A DNA stretch of 11,283 nucleotides from Hyphomicrobiales bacterium (lineage in GTDB: Bacteria; Pseudomonadota; Alphaproteobacteria; Rhizobiales; UBA4765), in NCBI GenBank assembly GCA_027487195.1, contig JAIYEB010000031.1:1-11283 (forward strand). Direction: 5' to 3'. Both the position numbers and the translations under genes were made by a program. The notes below the pieces were generated by a model, which made no database searches, was not told the origin of the DNA, and worked only from the letters and a program-made list of their open reading frames with translations. This document shows, piece by piece, positions 1 through 7,983 of the stretch (positions are counted from its first letter, which is position 1; each line of letters begins with the position of its first letter).

Positions 1-476
1 ACGTTGCCGGCCTTCGTGCGGATCGCCAGGGCTGTCGCTTCCGGGATCGAATGGGCCACCGGAATGAACTCGATGTCGAAGGGTCCAAGCTCAATACGCG
101 CGCCCGGCTTGACGATGCGTACCTTGATCTTGGGCGCGCCCTGCTCGCCCTCGGCCTTTGCAGCGAGAAGGCCTGCGGTAAACGGTGTAGCAATGATCGG
201 GCAATCAAGCTGGGGCCAGAGATCGAGAACAGCCCCGATATGATCCTCATGGGCGTGTGTGATCACCAGGCCAACGATATTCTTGCGATGTGCCAGCGCA
301 AACCGGATGTCCGGCATCAGGAGGTCAACGCCAGGGACAGTCTCATCGGCAAAGGTCACGCCGCAATCGACCATGAGCCACTTTTCCGGCGCAGGTCCAA
401 TGCCGTAGAGCGACAGGTTCATACCGACCTCGCCGACACCGCCGAGGGGTACGAACACTAGTTCCTGTTTGCTCAC
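1..476 (-). CDS. rnj: Ribonuclease J, N-terminal part (runs off left edge)
   Basis: The 158 codons visible here read as the N-terminal metallo-beta-lactamase domain of ribonuclease J, the endo/5'-exoribonuclease used in mRNA decay and rRNA maturation in many alphaproteobacteria. The sequence opens with the family's LGGVGEVGMN segment (residues 11-20). It carries the zinc-binding HAHEDH motif at residues 74-79 and the later conserved AHSIPE (His142). The start is a GTG at 476-474. No ATG fits, because the first in-frame ATG (residue 19) lies inside the conserved glycine motif. A GGAG sits 8 nt upstream of the GTG. The start overlaps the birA stop as GTGA, which suggests translational coupling to birA. 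The beta-CASP and C-terminal domains lie outside the window. The identification is firm from the motifs; the enzyme's activity is inferred from the family. Confidence 0.93.
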   Translation of the reverse strand, partial: MSKQELVFVPLGGVGEVGMNLSLYGIGPAPEKWLMVDCGVTFADETVPGVDLLMPDIRFALAHRKNIVGLVITHAHEDHIGAVLDLWPQLDCPIIATPFTAGLLAAKAEGEQGAPKIKVRIVKPGARIELGPFDIEFIPVAHSIPEATALAIRTKAGN

Positions 477-1225
477 GCGCTGCTCTCCGGGAAAAACACA
501 TCACCTGCGGTCATGATGAAGATCCGACCATCATCTTCACGAAGCACGAGACGGCCCTCCGCGTCGAGGCCTTCGAAGGTGCCGAAACGATCTCCGGCAC
601 CATGTCGCACACGAAGCCGTTGATTGAGACCATATCCCCAGGCCAGCCAGGCCTTTCGGATCTCGTCAAAACCACGGCCATGATCAAACACCCGCCACCA
701 GCCAACGAAGGCGTGCGAGAGTTCGTGGAACAAACGTTGCGGATCAACCGAGATGCCGCGCGCCTTGAGAGATACGGCTGGTGTCTCGCTGGTCTGCGGC
801 GCTGACAGGGTGTTCACCCCAAAGCCAATCACAAGCCCATCGTTTCCGCGCGACTCAAGCAGGAGCCCTGAGATCTTTGCCGATCCCGCCATGACATCAT
901 TCGGCCATTTCAGGCGAAAGGGGCCAGCCGCCTCTGCAACAACCTCAAGCGCTTCAACAAGGGCAAGGCCGGCGACAAAACCAACGCGCGCCCGCTCGCT
1001 CATGGGCAACGGGTCCGTCAGCAAGAGCGATGCGTAGAGATTGCCAGGCGGAGACGACCAGACACGCCCTGAACGACCGCGCCCGAGGGTCTGTTCTTCA
1101 GCTACAATCCATAACGGCGCCGTCTCGCCGTTGGCAAATTGGCGAAAAGCCTCTTCACTGGTGGAATCGATGGTTTGGAAGAGCTTGAGGCGATGGCCCG
1201 CCTCAATTGCCTGATCACTGAGCAT
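473..1225 (-). CDS. birA: Biotin--[acetyl-CoA-carboxylase] ligase, HTH-less type
   Basis: This 250-residue protein is a biotin protein ligase. It makes biotinyl-5'-AMP and transfers biotin to the carrier lysine of carboxylases such as acetyl-CoA carboxylase. Visible motifs are the biotinyl-AMP loop GRGRSGRVW (48-56), KWPND (106-110), the catalytic-region Lys117 in KISGLLLES, and GFGVN (134-138). A small C-terminal domain follows from about residue 200. The N-terminal winged-helix DNA-binding domain of the E. coli bifunctional BirA is absent, so this is an enzyme-only form that should not itself repress biotin genes. It starts 10 nt after the nuoN stop, with GAAGG just upstream, and ends overlapping the rnj GTG. 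The nuoN-birA-rnj order is common in Alphaproteobacteria. Some relatives carry a type III pantothenate kinase gene (coaX) between birA and rnj, and there is none here. Confidence 0.95.
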   Translation of the reverse strand: MLSDQAIEAGHRLKLFQTIDSTSEEAFRQFANGETAPLWIVAEEQTLGRGRSGRVWSSPPGNLYASLLLTDPLPMSERARVGFVAGLALVEALEVVAEAAGPFRLKWPNDVMAGSAKISGLLLESRGNDGLVIGFGVNTLSAPQTSETPAVSLKARGISVDPQRLFHELSHAFVGWWRVFDHGRGFDEIRKAWLAWGYGLNQRLRVRHGAGDRFGTFEGLDAEGRLVLREDDGRIFIMTAGDVFFPESSA

Positions 1226-1235
1226 GGCCTTCAGA

Positions 1236-2681
1236 TCAAAACAGCGAGCGCGCAGCCGTTTCGGCAGCCTGCATCACCGCACCGATCATGAAGATGAAGC
1301 CAAGGGCGACGACGGCAGACGCGCCGAGAATGATCGACAGTTCGCGCGCCATGGGCTGGAACGTTTGGGCGGGCTCATCAAAGTACATGAGCTTCACGAT
1401 CCGCAGGTAATAGTAGCAGCCCACGACGCTTGCGAGGACGCCAACCACTGCGAACAGATAAAGGCCTGACTTGATCGCCGCGACAAACACAACGTACTTC
1501 GCAAAGAAGCCCGCCAGCGGCGGAATGCCCGCAAGCGAGAACATGAGCATCGCGAAGAAGAAGGCTGTCAGCGGTTGGGTCTTTGACAGGCCGGCGAGAT
1601 CCTGAACCTCTTCGACCATGCCCGAAGATGTGCGCATGGACAGCACCATTGCGAACGCCCCAAGGCTCGTGGCCATATAGATCGCCATGTAGACGAGGAC
1701 GCCCTGAACGCCCTCCTGATTGGCCGCCGCAAGGCCCACGAGCGCAAAGCCCATATGACCGATCGAGGAGTAGGCAAGCAGGCGCTTGATGTTGCGCTGG
1801 CCAATCGCTGCAAACGCACCAAGCAGCATGGATGCAATGGCAATGAACACGACAATCTGCTGCCAGGCGCCCTGAGCATCGCCAAACGCATCCGACAGCG
1901 CGCGCACCAGCATCGCCATGGCTGCCATCTTCGGGGCTGCAGCAAAGAAGGCCGTGACCGGCGTTGGCGCCCCTTCATAGACGTCGGGCGTCCACATGTG
2001 GAACGGAACAGCGGAAATCTTGAACGCAAAGCCCGCCATGAGGAATACGAGCCCGAAAACAAGGCCAAGCGGCAGCGTGCCGTCGATGCCAGAGATCACG
2101 CGCCCGATGCCTGCAAAGCTTGTTGCGCCCGTGAACCCATAAACGAGCGAAGCGCCATAGAGCAGCATGCCTGAGGACAGCGCTCCGAGCACAAAGTACT
2201 TCAGACCCGCTTCCGTGGACCTGAGATTATCGCGATTGATCGCGGCAACCACGTAAAGCGACAGGCTCATGAGTTCGAGACCCATGTAGAGCGCGATCAG
2301 ATCGTTCGCCGAGATCATCATGCCCATGCCGGTCGTGGCGAGCAGGATCAAGATCGGGAATTCGAACTTCTCAAGCTTTTCAGCCTCAAACCAGCCTCTG
2401 GCCATCACCAGAGATATTGCAGCGGCGATGAAGGTCAGCGCCTTGGCGAACCGCGCAAAGCCATCAAGGACAAAGGCCCCGCCAAAGGTCGTGACCGAGC
2501 CGGTCGGCACCGCCAGTATCGCCAGCGTGGCAAGGATCAGCACCAGTACGGCGCCGGTGTGAACCGTTTTGGCCGACGTTTCGCCCCGGATCGAACCGTA
2601 GAGCAACAACGCGAGCGCTCCGAGCGCAAGGACGATCTCGGGGAGCGCCGGCAGGAGATTTGGGACTTCAGCGAGAGCCAT
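1236..2681 (-). CDS. nuoN: NADH-quinone oxidoreductase subunit N
   Basis: This 481-residue polytopic protein is the antiporter-like subunit NuoN of the complex I membrane arm (ND2 homologue), one of the proposed proton-translocating modules. The proton-path signature residues are present: Glu136 in YMGLELMSLSLY, Lys221 in AFKISAVPFHMWTPD, and the segment VYEGAPTPVTAF (234-245) with Lys251 following. QRNIKRLLAYSSIGHMG (295-311) is the usual discontinuous-helix region. Hydrophobic segments run through nearly the whole length, consistent with about 14 transmembrane helices. The ATG at 2681 lies 9 nt after the nuoM stop, and an AGGGG overlapping that stop can act as the ribosome binding site. Length is normal for the family. 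No frameshift or missing key residue is seen. Confidence 0.97.
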   Translation of the reverse strand: MALAEVPNLLPALPEIVLALGALALLLYGSIRGETSAKTVHTGAVLVLILATLAILAVPTGSVTTFGGAFVLDGFARFAKALTFIAAAISLVMARGWFEAEKLEKFEFPILILLATTGMGMMISANDLIALYMGLELMSLSLYVVAAINRDNLRSTEAGLKYFVLGALSSGMLLYGASLVYGFTGATSFAGIGRVISGIDGTLPLGLVFGLVFLMAGFAFKISAVPFHMWTPDVYEGAPTPVTAFFAAAPKMAAMAMLVRALSDAFGDAQGAWQQIVVFIAIASMLLGAFAAIGQRNIKRLLAYSSIGHMGFALVGLAAANQEGVQGVLVYMAIYMATSLGAFAMVLSMRTSSGMVEEVQDLAGLSKTQPLTAFFFAMLMFSLAGIPPLAGFFAKYVVFVAAIKSGLYLFAVVGVLASVVGCYYYLRIVKLMYFDEPAQTFQPMARELSIILGASAVVALGFIFMIGAVMQAAETAARSLF

Positions 2682-2690
2682 GTCGAACCC

Positions 2691-4235
2691 CTAATGCGCA
2701 GCCGCAGGTGCGCCGGCGGTGACAGCCGTTGTTGCAATGGGGCCAACCGATTTCACGACATCGGCAATCAGCGCATTCACGGAGGCCGTGGTGACGTCGA
2801 AGATCGGGCTCGGGTAGACGCCAAAATAGATCACAAGAACCACCAGTGGCAGCAACAGCGCCATTTCGCGGGAATCGATATCACGCATGCCCATGAGTGC
2901 TGGTCGCTCGAGCGGCCCGAAGATGACCCGGCGATAAAGCCAGAGCGCGTAGGCCGCAGACAGCACGACGCCCGAGGTTGCAAAGAACGCTGTCCAGGTC
3001 GAGACCTTGAACGTTCCGGCCAGCGTCAGGAATTCACCGATAAAACCGGACGTGCCGGGCAAGCCGACATTGGCCATGGTGAACACCATGAACGCGAACG
3101 CATAGACCGGCATCCGCTGCACAAGGCCGCCGTAAGCTGCGATATCGCGGGTGTGCATGCGGTCATAGACAACGCCAACGCACAAGAAGAGCGCACCGGA
3201 CACGAGCCCGTGTGAGATCATCTGGAACACGGCACCCTGAATGCCCTGCTCGTTCAGGGCAAAGATGCCCATGGTGACAAAGCCCATATGCGCCACGGAT
3301 GAGTAGGCGATGAGCTTCTTCATGTCCTCCTGCATCATGGCCACAAGCGATGTGTAGACAATCGCGATAGCCGAGAGCGCAAACACGAGGCTTGAAAAAT
3401 ACACGGAAGCGTCAGGGAACATCGGCAGCGAGAAACGCAGGAAGCCGTAGCCGCCCATTTTCAGCAAGATCCCGGCGAGAATGACCGAGCCAGCGGTCGG
3501 CGCTTCCACGTGGGCGTCCGGCAGCCATGTATGCACCGGCCACATCGGCATCTTCACGGCAAAGGAGGCAAAGAACGCTAGCCACAGCCAGGTCTGCATG
3601 TCCTTCGGGAAATCATGCGCCAGAAGCTTCACGATGTCAGTTGTGCCGGCGTTCCAGAACATCGCCATCATGGCGAGGAGCATAAGCACCGAACCAAGCA
3701 GGGTGTAGAGGAAGAATTTGAAGCTCGCATAGACGCGGCGTGCGCCACCCCAGATGCCAATGATCAGGAACATCGGGATCAGGCCGGCTTCGAAGAAGAC
3801 ATAGAACAGCACGATGTCGAGCGACACGAACACGCCGACCATCAAGGCCTCGAGAACGAGGAAGGCGATCATGTATTCCTGGACGCGCTCCTCGATGGTT
3901 TCCCATGAAGCAAGGATGCAGAACGGCATCAGGAACGTTGTCAGGATCACAAACGGCATGGAAATGCCGTCAACGCCGACATGATAGCTGAACAGACCGC
4001 CGGCAAGCGGCCGGTTCTCGACAAACTGGAAGCCCGCGTTTGTCGGGTCAAACCCGAAATAAAGCGTCAGGCTGATCAGGAACGTGATGACTGTCGTCCA
4101 CAGCGCAACAAAACGCGCGTTGCGCTTGGCAACCGCATCCTCGCGCTTTCCGGCCAGGAGCCAGCTCGCGAGAATGAAACCAGCCCCCACAAGAGGAAGG
4201 AAGGTGACAAGGGAGATCACCGGCCAGGATGTCAT
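2691..4235 (-). CDS. nuoM: NADH-quinone oxidoreductase subunit M
   Basis: This 514-residue membrane protein is NuoM (ND4 homologue), the middle antiporter-like subunit of the complex I membrane arm. Key residues are Glu149 in VFFEAGLIPMFLIIGIWGG, Lys228 in FAVKMPMWPVHTWLPDAHVEAP (227-246), and Lys259 in ILLKMGGYG. These match the essential glutamate and lysines known from E. coli NuoM. IAYSSVAHMGFV follows in the second half-channel. The ATG overlaps the nuoL stop (ATGA, 4232-4235), which suggests translational coupling. A GGTGG sits about 7 nt upstream of the start, inside the end of nuoL. Length and hydropathy are typical of the family and nothing is truncated. Confidence 0.97.
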   Translation of the reverse strand: MTSWPVISLVTFLPLVGAGFILASWLLAGKREDAVAKRNARFVALWTTVITFLISLTLYFGFDPTNAGFQFVENRPLAGGLFSYHVGVDGISMPFVILTTFLMPFCILASWETIEERVQEYMIAFLVLEALMVGVFVSLDIVLFYVFFEAGLIPMFLIIGIWGGARRVYASFKFFLYTLLGSVLMLLAMMAMFWNAGTTDIVKLLAHDFPKDMQTWLWLAFFASFAVKMPMWPVHTWLPDAHVEAPTAGSVILAGILLKMGGYGFLRFSLPMFPDASVYFSSLVFALSAIAIVYTSLVAMMQEDMKKLIAYSSVAHMGFVTMGIFALNEQGIQGAVFQMISHGLVSGALFLCVGVVYDRMHTRDIAAYGGLVQRMPVYAFAFMVFTMANVGLPGTSGFIGEFLTLAGTFKVSTWTAFFATSGVVLSAAYALWLYRRVIFGPLERPALMGMRDIDSREMALLLPLVVLVIYFGVYPSPIFDVTTASVNALIADVVKSVGPIATTAVTAGAPAAAH

Positions 4236-6307
4236 TTCGTGCCACCCGTCATCATATACCAGGTGACGAGCACCGAGACGCCAACAAGCATCGCGAAGGC
4301 GTAGTGATAGAGATATCCCGACTGCAGCCGGACAACCTGCTTCGACAGATCATTGACACGGGCTGCAAGCGCATTGGGCCCAAGCCCGTCGATGACGCGG
4401 CCATCGCCCTGCTTCCAAAGGAATGTACCGAGGAAGCGCGCCGGACGCACGAACAGCCAGTCGAAGAGCTCGTCAAAGTACCATTTGTTGAGGAGGAAAC
4501 GGTACAGGATCTGCTGCTGGGCTGCGAGTTTGGCCGGGAGATCCGTGCGCTTGATATAGAGATACCAGGCAAGCACCAGACCAAGGATCATGGCGAAAAA
4601 CGGGGTCCAGAGCACAAAGACAGGAACCTGATGCAGCGCGTGCAGGATGTGATTGTGGTCAGAGTGATAGATCGCATCGCCGAAGAACGCCTCGACGCCC
4701 TTTTCATCGGCAAACTGCTTCTTGAACACCCAACCCGCGACAACCGCGCCAAACGCCAGAAGGCCGAGCGGAATGGTCATGACCAACGGGCTCTCATGCA
4801 CGTGCTTGGCCGCTTCCGGGTCGAGCCGCGACTTGCCGTGGAACACGAGGAACATGAGGCGCCAGGAGTAAAACGAGGTCATCAGGGCGGAGATTGCCAG
4901 GAGGATGAAGGCCACCTTCGACATGTCTGTTGTCGACGCAAACGCAGCCTCGATGATGGCGTCCTTCGAGAAGAAGCCCGCAAAGCCAATGCCGAGCATC
5001 GGAATGCCGACGCCGGTCAGCGCCAGCGTCCCGATCATCATCATCCAGTAGGTCAGCGGGATCTGCTTTCTAAGCCCACCCATGCGCCTGATATCCTGTT
5101 CGCCGCTGACCGCATGGATGACGGAGCCCGCGCCAAGGAACAACAGCGCCTTGAAGAAGGCGTGGGTGAACAGATGGAAGATCGCAACGGAATAGGCACC
5201 AACACCGAGCGCCACGAACATGAAGCCAAGCTGCGAACAGGTTGAGTAGGCAACAACCCGCTTGATGTCATTTTGAACGAGGCCAACGGAGGCCGCAAAG
5301 ATCGCGGTCAAAGCGCCGACGAACGTCACAACCGCAAGCGCAATCGGCGCATATTCCATCATCGGCGACAGGCGCGCCACCATGAACACACCAGCCGTCA
5401 CCATTGTGGCGGCATGGATCAGCGCCGAGACCGGCGTCGGGCCTTCCATCGCGTCAGGAAGCCAGGTGTGCAGCAGGAACTGGGCAGACTTGCCCATCGC
5501 GCCAATGAACAGCAGCAGACACACGATGGTCAGAGCATCAAACTGCATGCCAAGGAAGGCAAGCTTCATGCCGGCCTTATCGGACGCAGCAGCAAACACC
5601 GTGTCGAACGAGACCGAACCAAACAGCAGGAACACGCCGAAAACACCGAGCGCAAAGCCGAAATCACCGACGCGATTGACGATGAAGGCCTTCATGGACG
5701 CGTTGTTCGCGGAGGCCTTCTTGAACCAGAAGCCAATCAGCAGATAGCTGGCAAGGCCCACCCCTTCCCAGCCGAAGAACAGCTGGACGAAGTTGTCTGC
5801 GGTCACGAGCATCAACATGGCAAACGTGAACAGCGAGAGGTAGGCCATGAACCGCGGCCGGTGCTCATCGTGGCTCATGTAGCCAATCGAATAGAGGTGC
5901 ACGAGTGCCGAGACGTTGGTGACCACGACCAGCATCACGGCCGTCAGCGTATCAACGCGCAGCGCCCAATCCGCAACGAACGAACCGACATGGATCCAGC
6001 GAAACAGCGTCACAGTCTGTGTCTGGCCGCCAAATCCGGTCTGCCAGAGCACGATCCATGACAGGAGCGCGCAAATGCCAAGCAAACCGGTTGTTATGAG
6101 TTCTGCAGCGCGCGCACCGGGTGCTTCGGCGTGATGGCCGTCGTCGTGGCCGTGGCTATCATGGGACGCTGACGCATGGTGGTGATCGTGATGCCCGTGG
6201 CCGGCAACGACCGGCTCGGCCGACAGCACGCGATGGCGACCAAACAGCGTAATGGCGCCAGCAATCAGGAACCCGATGAGGGGAAGGAAAACGATGGCCT
6301 GGATCAT
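4232..6307 (-). CDS. nuoL: NADH-quinone oxidoreductase subunit L with His-rich loop
   Basis: This 691-residue protein is NuoL (ND5 homologue), the most distal antiporter-like subunit of complex I. It should include the long lateral helix that braces the membrane arm. Diagnostic segments are FFGWEGVGLASYLLIGFWF with Glu181, SMKAFIVNRVGD with Lys206, and GKSAQFLLHTWLPDAMEGPTP (272-292) with Lys273 and Asp285, followed by IHAATMVTAGVFM. The N-terminus has one membrane helix (about 3-22), a loop to about residue 68, then the second helix. That loop contains 11 His and 4 Asp within residues 37-59, an unusual insertion relative to E. coli NuoL, where the same loop is only a few residues long. It starts 4 nt after nuoK, with GAAGGG about 8 nt upstream, and ends overlapping nuoM. 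The length is somewhat above E. coli's, partly because of this loop. Confidence 0.97.
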   Translation of the reverse strand: MIQAIVFLPLIGFLIAGAITLFGRHRVLSAEPVVAGHGHHDHHHASASHDSHGHDDGHHAEAPGARAAELITTGLLGICALLSWIVLWQTGFGGQTQTVTLFRWIHVGSFVADWALRVDTLTAVMLVVVTNVSALVHLYSIGYMSHDEHRPRFMAYLSLFTFAMLMLVTADNFVQLFFGWEGVGLASYLLIGFWFKKASANNASMKAFIVNRVGDFGFALGVFGVFLLFGSVSFDTVFAAASDKAGMKLAFLGMQFDALTIVCLLLFIGAMGKSAQFLLHTWLPDAMEGPTPVSALIHAATMVTAGVFMVARLSPMMEYAPIALAVVTFVGALTAIFAASVGLVQNDIKRVVAYSTCSQLGFMFVALGVGAYSVAIFHLFTHAFFKALLFLGAGSVIHAVSGEQDIRRMGGLRKQIPLTYWMMMIGTLALTGVGIPMLGIGFAGFFSKDAIIEAAFASTTDMSKVAFILLAISALMTSFYSWRLMFLVFHGKSRLDPEAAKHVHESPLVMTIPLGLLAFGAVVAGWVFKKQFADEKGVEAFFGDAIYHSDHNHILHALHQVPVFVLWTPFFAMILGLVLAWYLYIKRTDLPAKLAAQQQILYRFLLNKWYFDELFDWLFVRPARFLGTFLWKQGDGRVIDGLGPNALAARVNDLSKQVVRLQSGYLYHYAFAMLVGVSVLVTWYMMTGGTK

Positions 6308-6311
6308 CGCC

Positions 6312-6620
6312 TCAGCCCTTCATCACATTCACGTCTTCAACCGCGATCGATCCACGGTTTCGGAAGAACACTACGAGGATGGCAAGGCCAATGGCCGCTT
6401 CTGCAGCCGCGACTGTCAGGATGAACAGCGCAAAGACTTGCCCGACAAGGTCACCAAGGAAGGCTGAAAACGCCACCAGGTTGATGTTGACCGCCAGCAG
6501 CATCAATTCAATCGACATCAAAATGACGATGACATTCTTGCGGTTGAGGAAAATCCCGAAAATGCCGAGCGTGAAAAGAACCGCTGCGACCGACAGGAAA
6601 TGGCCAAGACCAATGGTCAT
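6312..6620 (-). CDS. nuoK: NADH-quinone oxidoreductase subunit K
   Basis: This 102-residue protein is NuoK (ND4L homologue), a three-helix subunit of the complex I membrane arm. It lies on the proton path between the quinone site and the antiporter-like subunits. The two conserved membrane glutamates are present as Glu38 (SIELMLLAVNINLVAF) and Glu74 (TVAAAEAAIGLAILV), corresponding to E. coli Glu36 and Glu72. The start ATG overlaps the nuoJ stop (ATGA, 6617-6620), and AGGAG lies 7 nt upstream. The size is the family norm. Confidence 0.97.
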   Translation of the reverse strand: MTIGLGHFLSVAAVLFTLGIFGIFLNRKNVIVILMSIELMLLAVNINLVAFSAFLGDLVGQVFALFILTVAAAEAAIGLAILVVFFRNRGSIAVEDVNVMKG

Positions 6621-7234
6621 ATGCCTTCTCCTGCCTTGACCTTGCGGATTTCCATGGATTGCTCCTTGGTCCTCGCATTCTGAACCGAGATGTCCTGACG
6701 CCTGACACCCGACTTGTGCTGCAGCGTCAGCACGATGGCCCCGATCATGGCGACCAGAAGGATCAGACCGGCGGCCTGGAAGTAGTAGACATAGTGGGTG
6801 TAGAGCAGCCGCCCGAGCGCGCGCGTATTGTCCACGGCCTCATTCGCAGCAGGCATCGGCGCCGTGCGCAGGTTTGCGATCTCAGGACCAATGGTCCAGG
6901 CACCCACCACCATCAGGATTTCAACAAGCAGGATCAGCCCAATGATCGCGCCAAAGGGCAGATACTGCAAAAAGCCCTGCCGAAGCGCCGTGAAGTCGAC
7001 GTCGAGCATCATGACGACGAACAGGAACAACACGGCAACCGCACCGACGTAAACGATGACGAGCGTCATCGCCAGGAACTCGGCCCCGAGCAGAATGAAC
7101 AGGCCAGCCGCATTGAAGAATGCAAGGATCAGGAACAGAACCGAGTGCACGGGGTTGCGGCTCGAAACGACCATCACGGCCGATGCGATCAGGATTCCTG
7201 AAAACAGGTAGAAAAACGCCGCAGCAAGCGACAT
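6617..7234 (-). CDS. nuoJ: NADH-quinone oxidoreductase subunit J
   Basis: This is NuoJ (ND6 homologue), a membrane subunit next to NuoH and NuoK. Its third helix undergoes a helix/pi-bulge rearrangement during coupling. The conserved segment EFLAMTLVIVYVGAVAVLFLF appears at residues 52-72 of the chosen protein, and about five hydrophobic helices are visible. I place the start at the ATG at 7234 (205 residues, beginning MSLAAAFFYLFSG), because that puts the first membrane helix at the N-terminus as in homologues. The in-frame ATG at 7297 would add 21 polar residues (MGYRQAIDPERGGG...) that do not look like NuoJ. The upstream G-rich stretch GGGGGATGGG gives only a weak ribosome binding site, so the start is somewhat uncertain. 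The gene ends overlapping nuoK. Confidence 0.93.
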   Translation of the reverse strand: MSLAAAFFYLFSGILIASAVMVVSSRNPVHSVLFLILAFFNAAGLFILLGAEFLAMTLVIVYVGAVAVLFLFVVMMLDVDFTALRQGFLQYLPFGAIIGLILLVEILMVVGAWTIGPEIANLRTAPMPAANEAVDNTRALGRLLYTHYVYYFQAAGLILLVAMIGAIVLTLQHKSGVRRQDISVQNARTKEQSMEIRKVKAGEGI

Positions 7235-7331
7235 GAAAGACCCATCCCCCGTAACGCCACCGCCCCGTTCGGGATCGATGGCCTGCCTATACCCCATTCG
7301 CCGACCGGAACAACCCGGCCAGCAAGCTCAC
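7235..7331 (-). other. nuoI-nuoJ intergenic spacer with small hairpin
   Basis: This 97-nt spacer is one of only two sizeable gaps in an otherwise almost gapless operon. On the transcribed strand it contains GGCCGG-GTTGTT-CCGGTC (7303-7320), a 6-bp stem including one G-U pair, just after the nuoI stop. A shorter palindrome, CCCGAACGGG, lies at 7264-7273. No T-run follows the stem, so it is not a standard terminator. A weak TTGTTC-16 nt-TATAGG pair could be an internal promoter, but the match is poor. The ends of the nuoH-nuoI inserted element are not found here. Confidence 0.4.
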
Positions 7332-7820
7332 TCACCGGTATGGTGCGTCGAGCTTGATATTCTCAGCCAGTGACCGCTCCCAGCGATCGCCATTCGCGAG
7401 CAAACGCTGCTTGTCATAGTAGAGTTCTTCACGCGTCTCGGTCGCGAACTCAAAGTTCGGCCCTTCGACGATGGCATCGACCGGGCAAGCCTCTTGGCAC
7501 ATGCCACAATAGATGCACTTCACCATATCGATGTCGTAGCGCGTCGTGCGCCGCGTTCCATCATTGCGCCGCGGGCCAGCCTCAATGGTGATGGCCTGCG
7601 CCGGGCAGATCGCCTCGCACAGCTTGCATGCAATGCAGCGCTCTTCCCCATTCGGATAGCGGCGCAAGGCATGCTCACCGCGAAAGCGCGGCGAAATGTG
7701 CCCCTTTTCGAAAGGGTAATTGATGGTCGCCTTGGGCTTGAAGAAGTAGCGCATCGACAAGAAGAAGGCCGAAACGAACTCTTGCAGGAACAGGGAGCGG
7801 GCGGCTGCGGTCAGTTGCAT
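7332..7820 (-). CDS. nuoI: NADH-quinone oxidoreductase subunit I (2x[4Fe-4S])
   Basis: This 162-residue protein is NuoI (TYKY/NDUFS8 homologue), the ferredoxin-like subunit carrying clusters N6a and N6b. These pass electrons towards NuoB and the quinone site. Two CxxCxxCxxxCP motifs are visible, at Cys62/65/68/72 and Cys102/105/108/112. The N-terminal amphipathic region (MQLTAAARSLFLQEF) and the ISPRFRGEHALRRYPNGEERC segment are typical of alphaproteobacterial and mitochondrial forms. The ATG at 7820 has GGGAG 7 nt upstream, and this site sits immediately next to the TA boundary of the inserted element. All eight ligands are present and the length is normal. The 5' untranslated stretch between nuoH and this start is now 282 nt, against 10 nt in the reconstructed ancestral junction. 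Confidence 0.97.
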   Translation of the reverse strand: MQLTAAARSLFLQEFVSAFFLSMRYFFKPKATINYPFEKGHISPRFRGEHALRRYPNGEERCIACKLCEAICPAQAITIEAGPRRNDGTRRTTRYDIDMVKCIYCGMCQEACPVDAIVEGPNFEFATETREELYYDKQRLLANGDRWERSLAENIKLDAPYR

Positions 7821-7833
7821 GGTGTGCTCCCTA

Positions 7834-7864
7834 GGTCCTGTGGGCGAGTTGGAGGTAGGTTTCG
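7834..7864 (+). repeat. Left terminal inverted repeat
   Basis: This repeat begins GGTCCTGTGGGCGAG and ends AGGTTTCG. Compared with the reverse complement of 8073-8103 it differs at positions 3, 11 and 23 only, and all three are transitions. Matching continues weakly for two more bases (one further transition) and then stops. Confidence 0.88.
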
Positions 7865-7906
7865 TGGCTGGCGCGAGCCGAGATATGGCAGAGAACGACC
7901 GAAGAG

Positions 7907-7922
7907 CGTACCCTTCGGTACG
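7907..7922. repeat. Perfect 6-bp hairpin inside the element
   Basis: The plus strand reads CGTACC-CTTC-GGTACG, and the transcribed strand reads CGTACC-GAAG-GGTACG, a perfect 6-bp stem with a tetraloop. The flanking bases offer an alternative pairing (CCGAAG with CTTCGG). No T-run follows, so it is not a terminator by itself. Confidence 0.6.
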
Positions 7923-7983
7923 GTCGACGTCGTTGTCGCACCAGATCGACGGCTCCCGCCGCCACCCCCGGGGCGATGGCCTC

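Noticed and set aside
51..461. 136-codon plus-strand frame at the left edge
   Set aside because: It lies opposite the RNase J coding frame, whose HAHEDH zinc motif is unambiguous. The minus-strand frame is the real gene.
4229..6061. Two long plus-strand open frames (338 and 262 codons) antisense to nuoL
   Set aside because: They are highly charged, low-complexity translations opposite a clear NuoL reading frame, and are shadows of codon bias.
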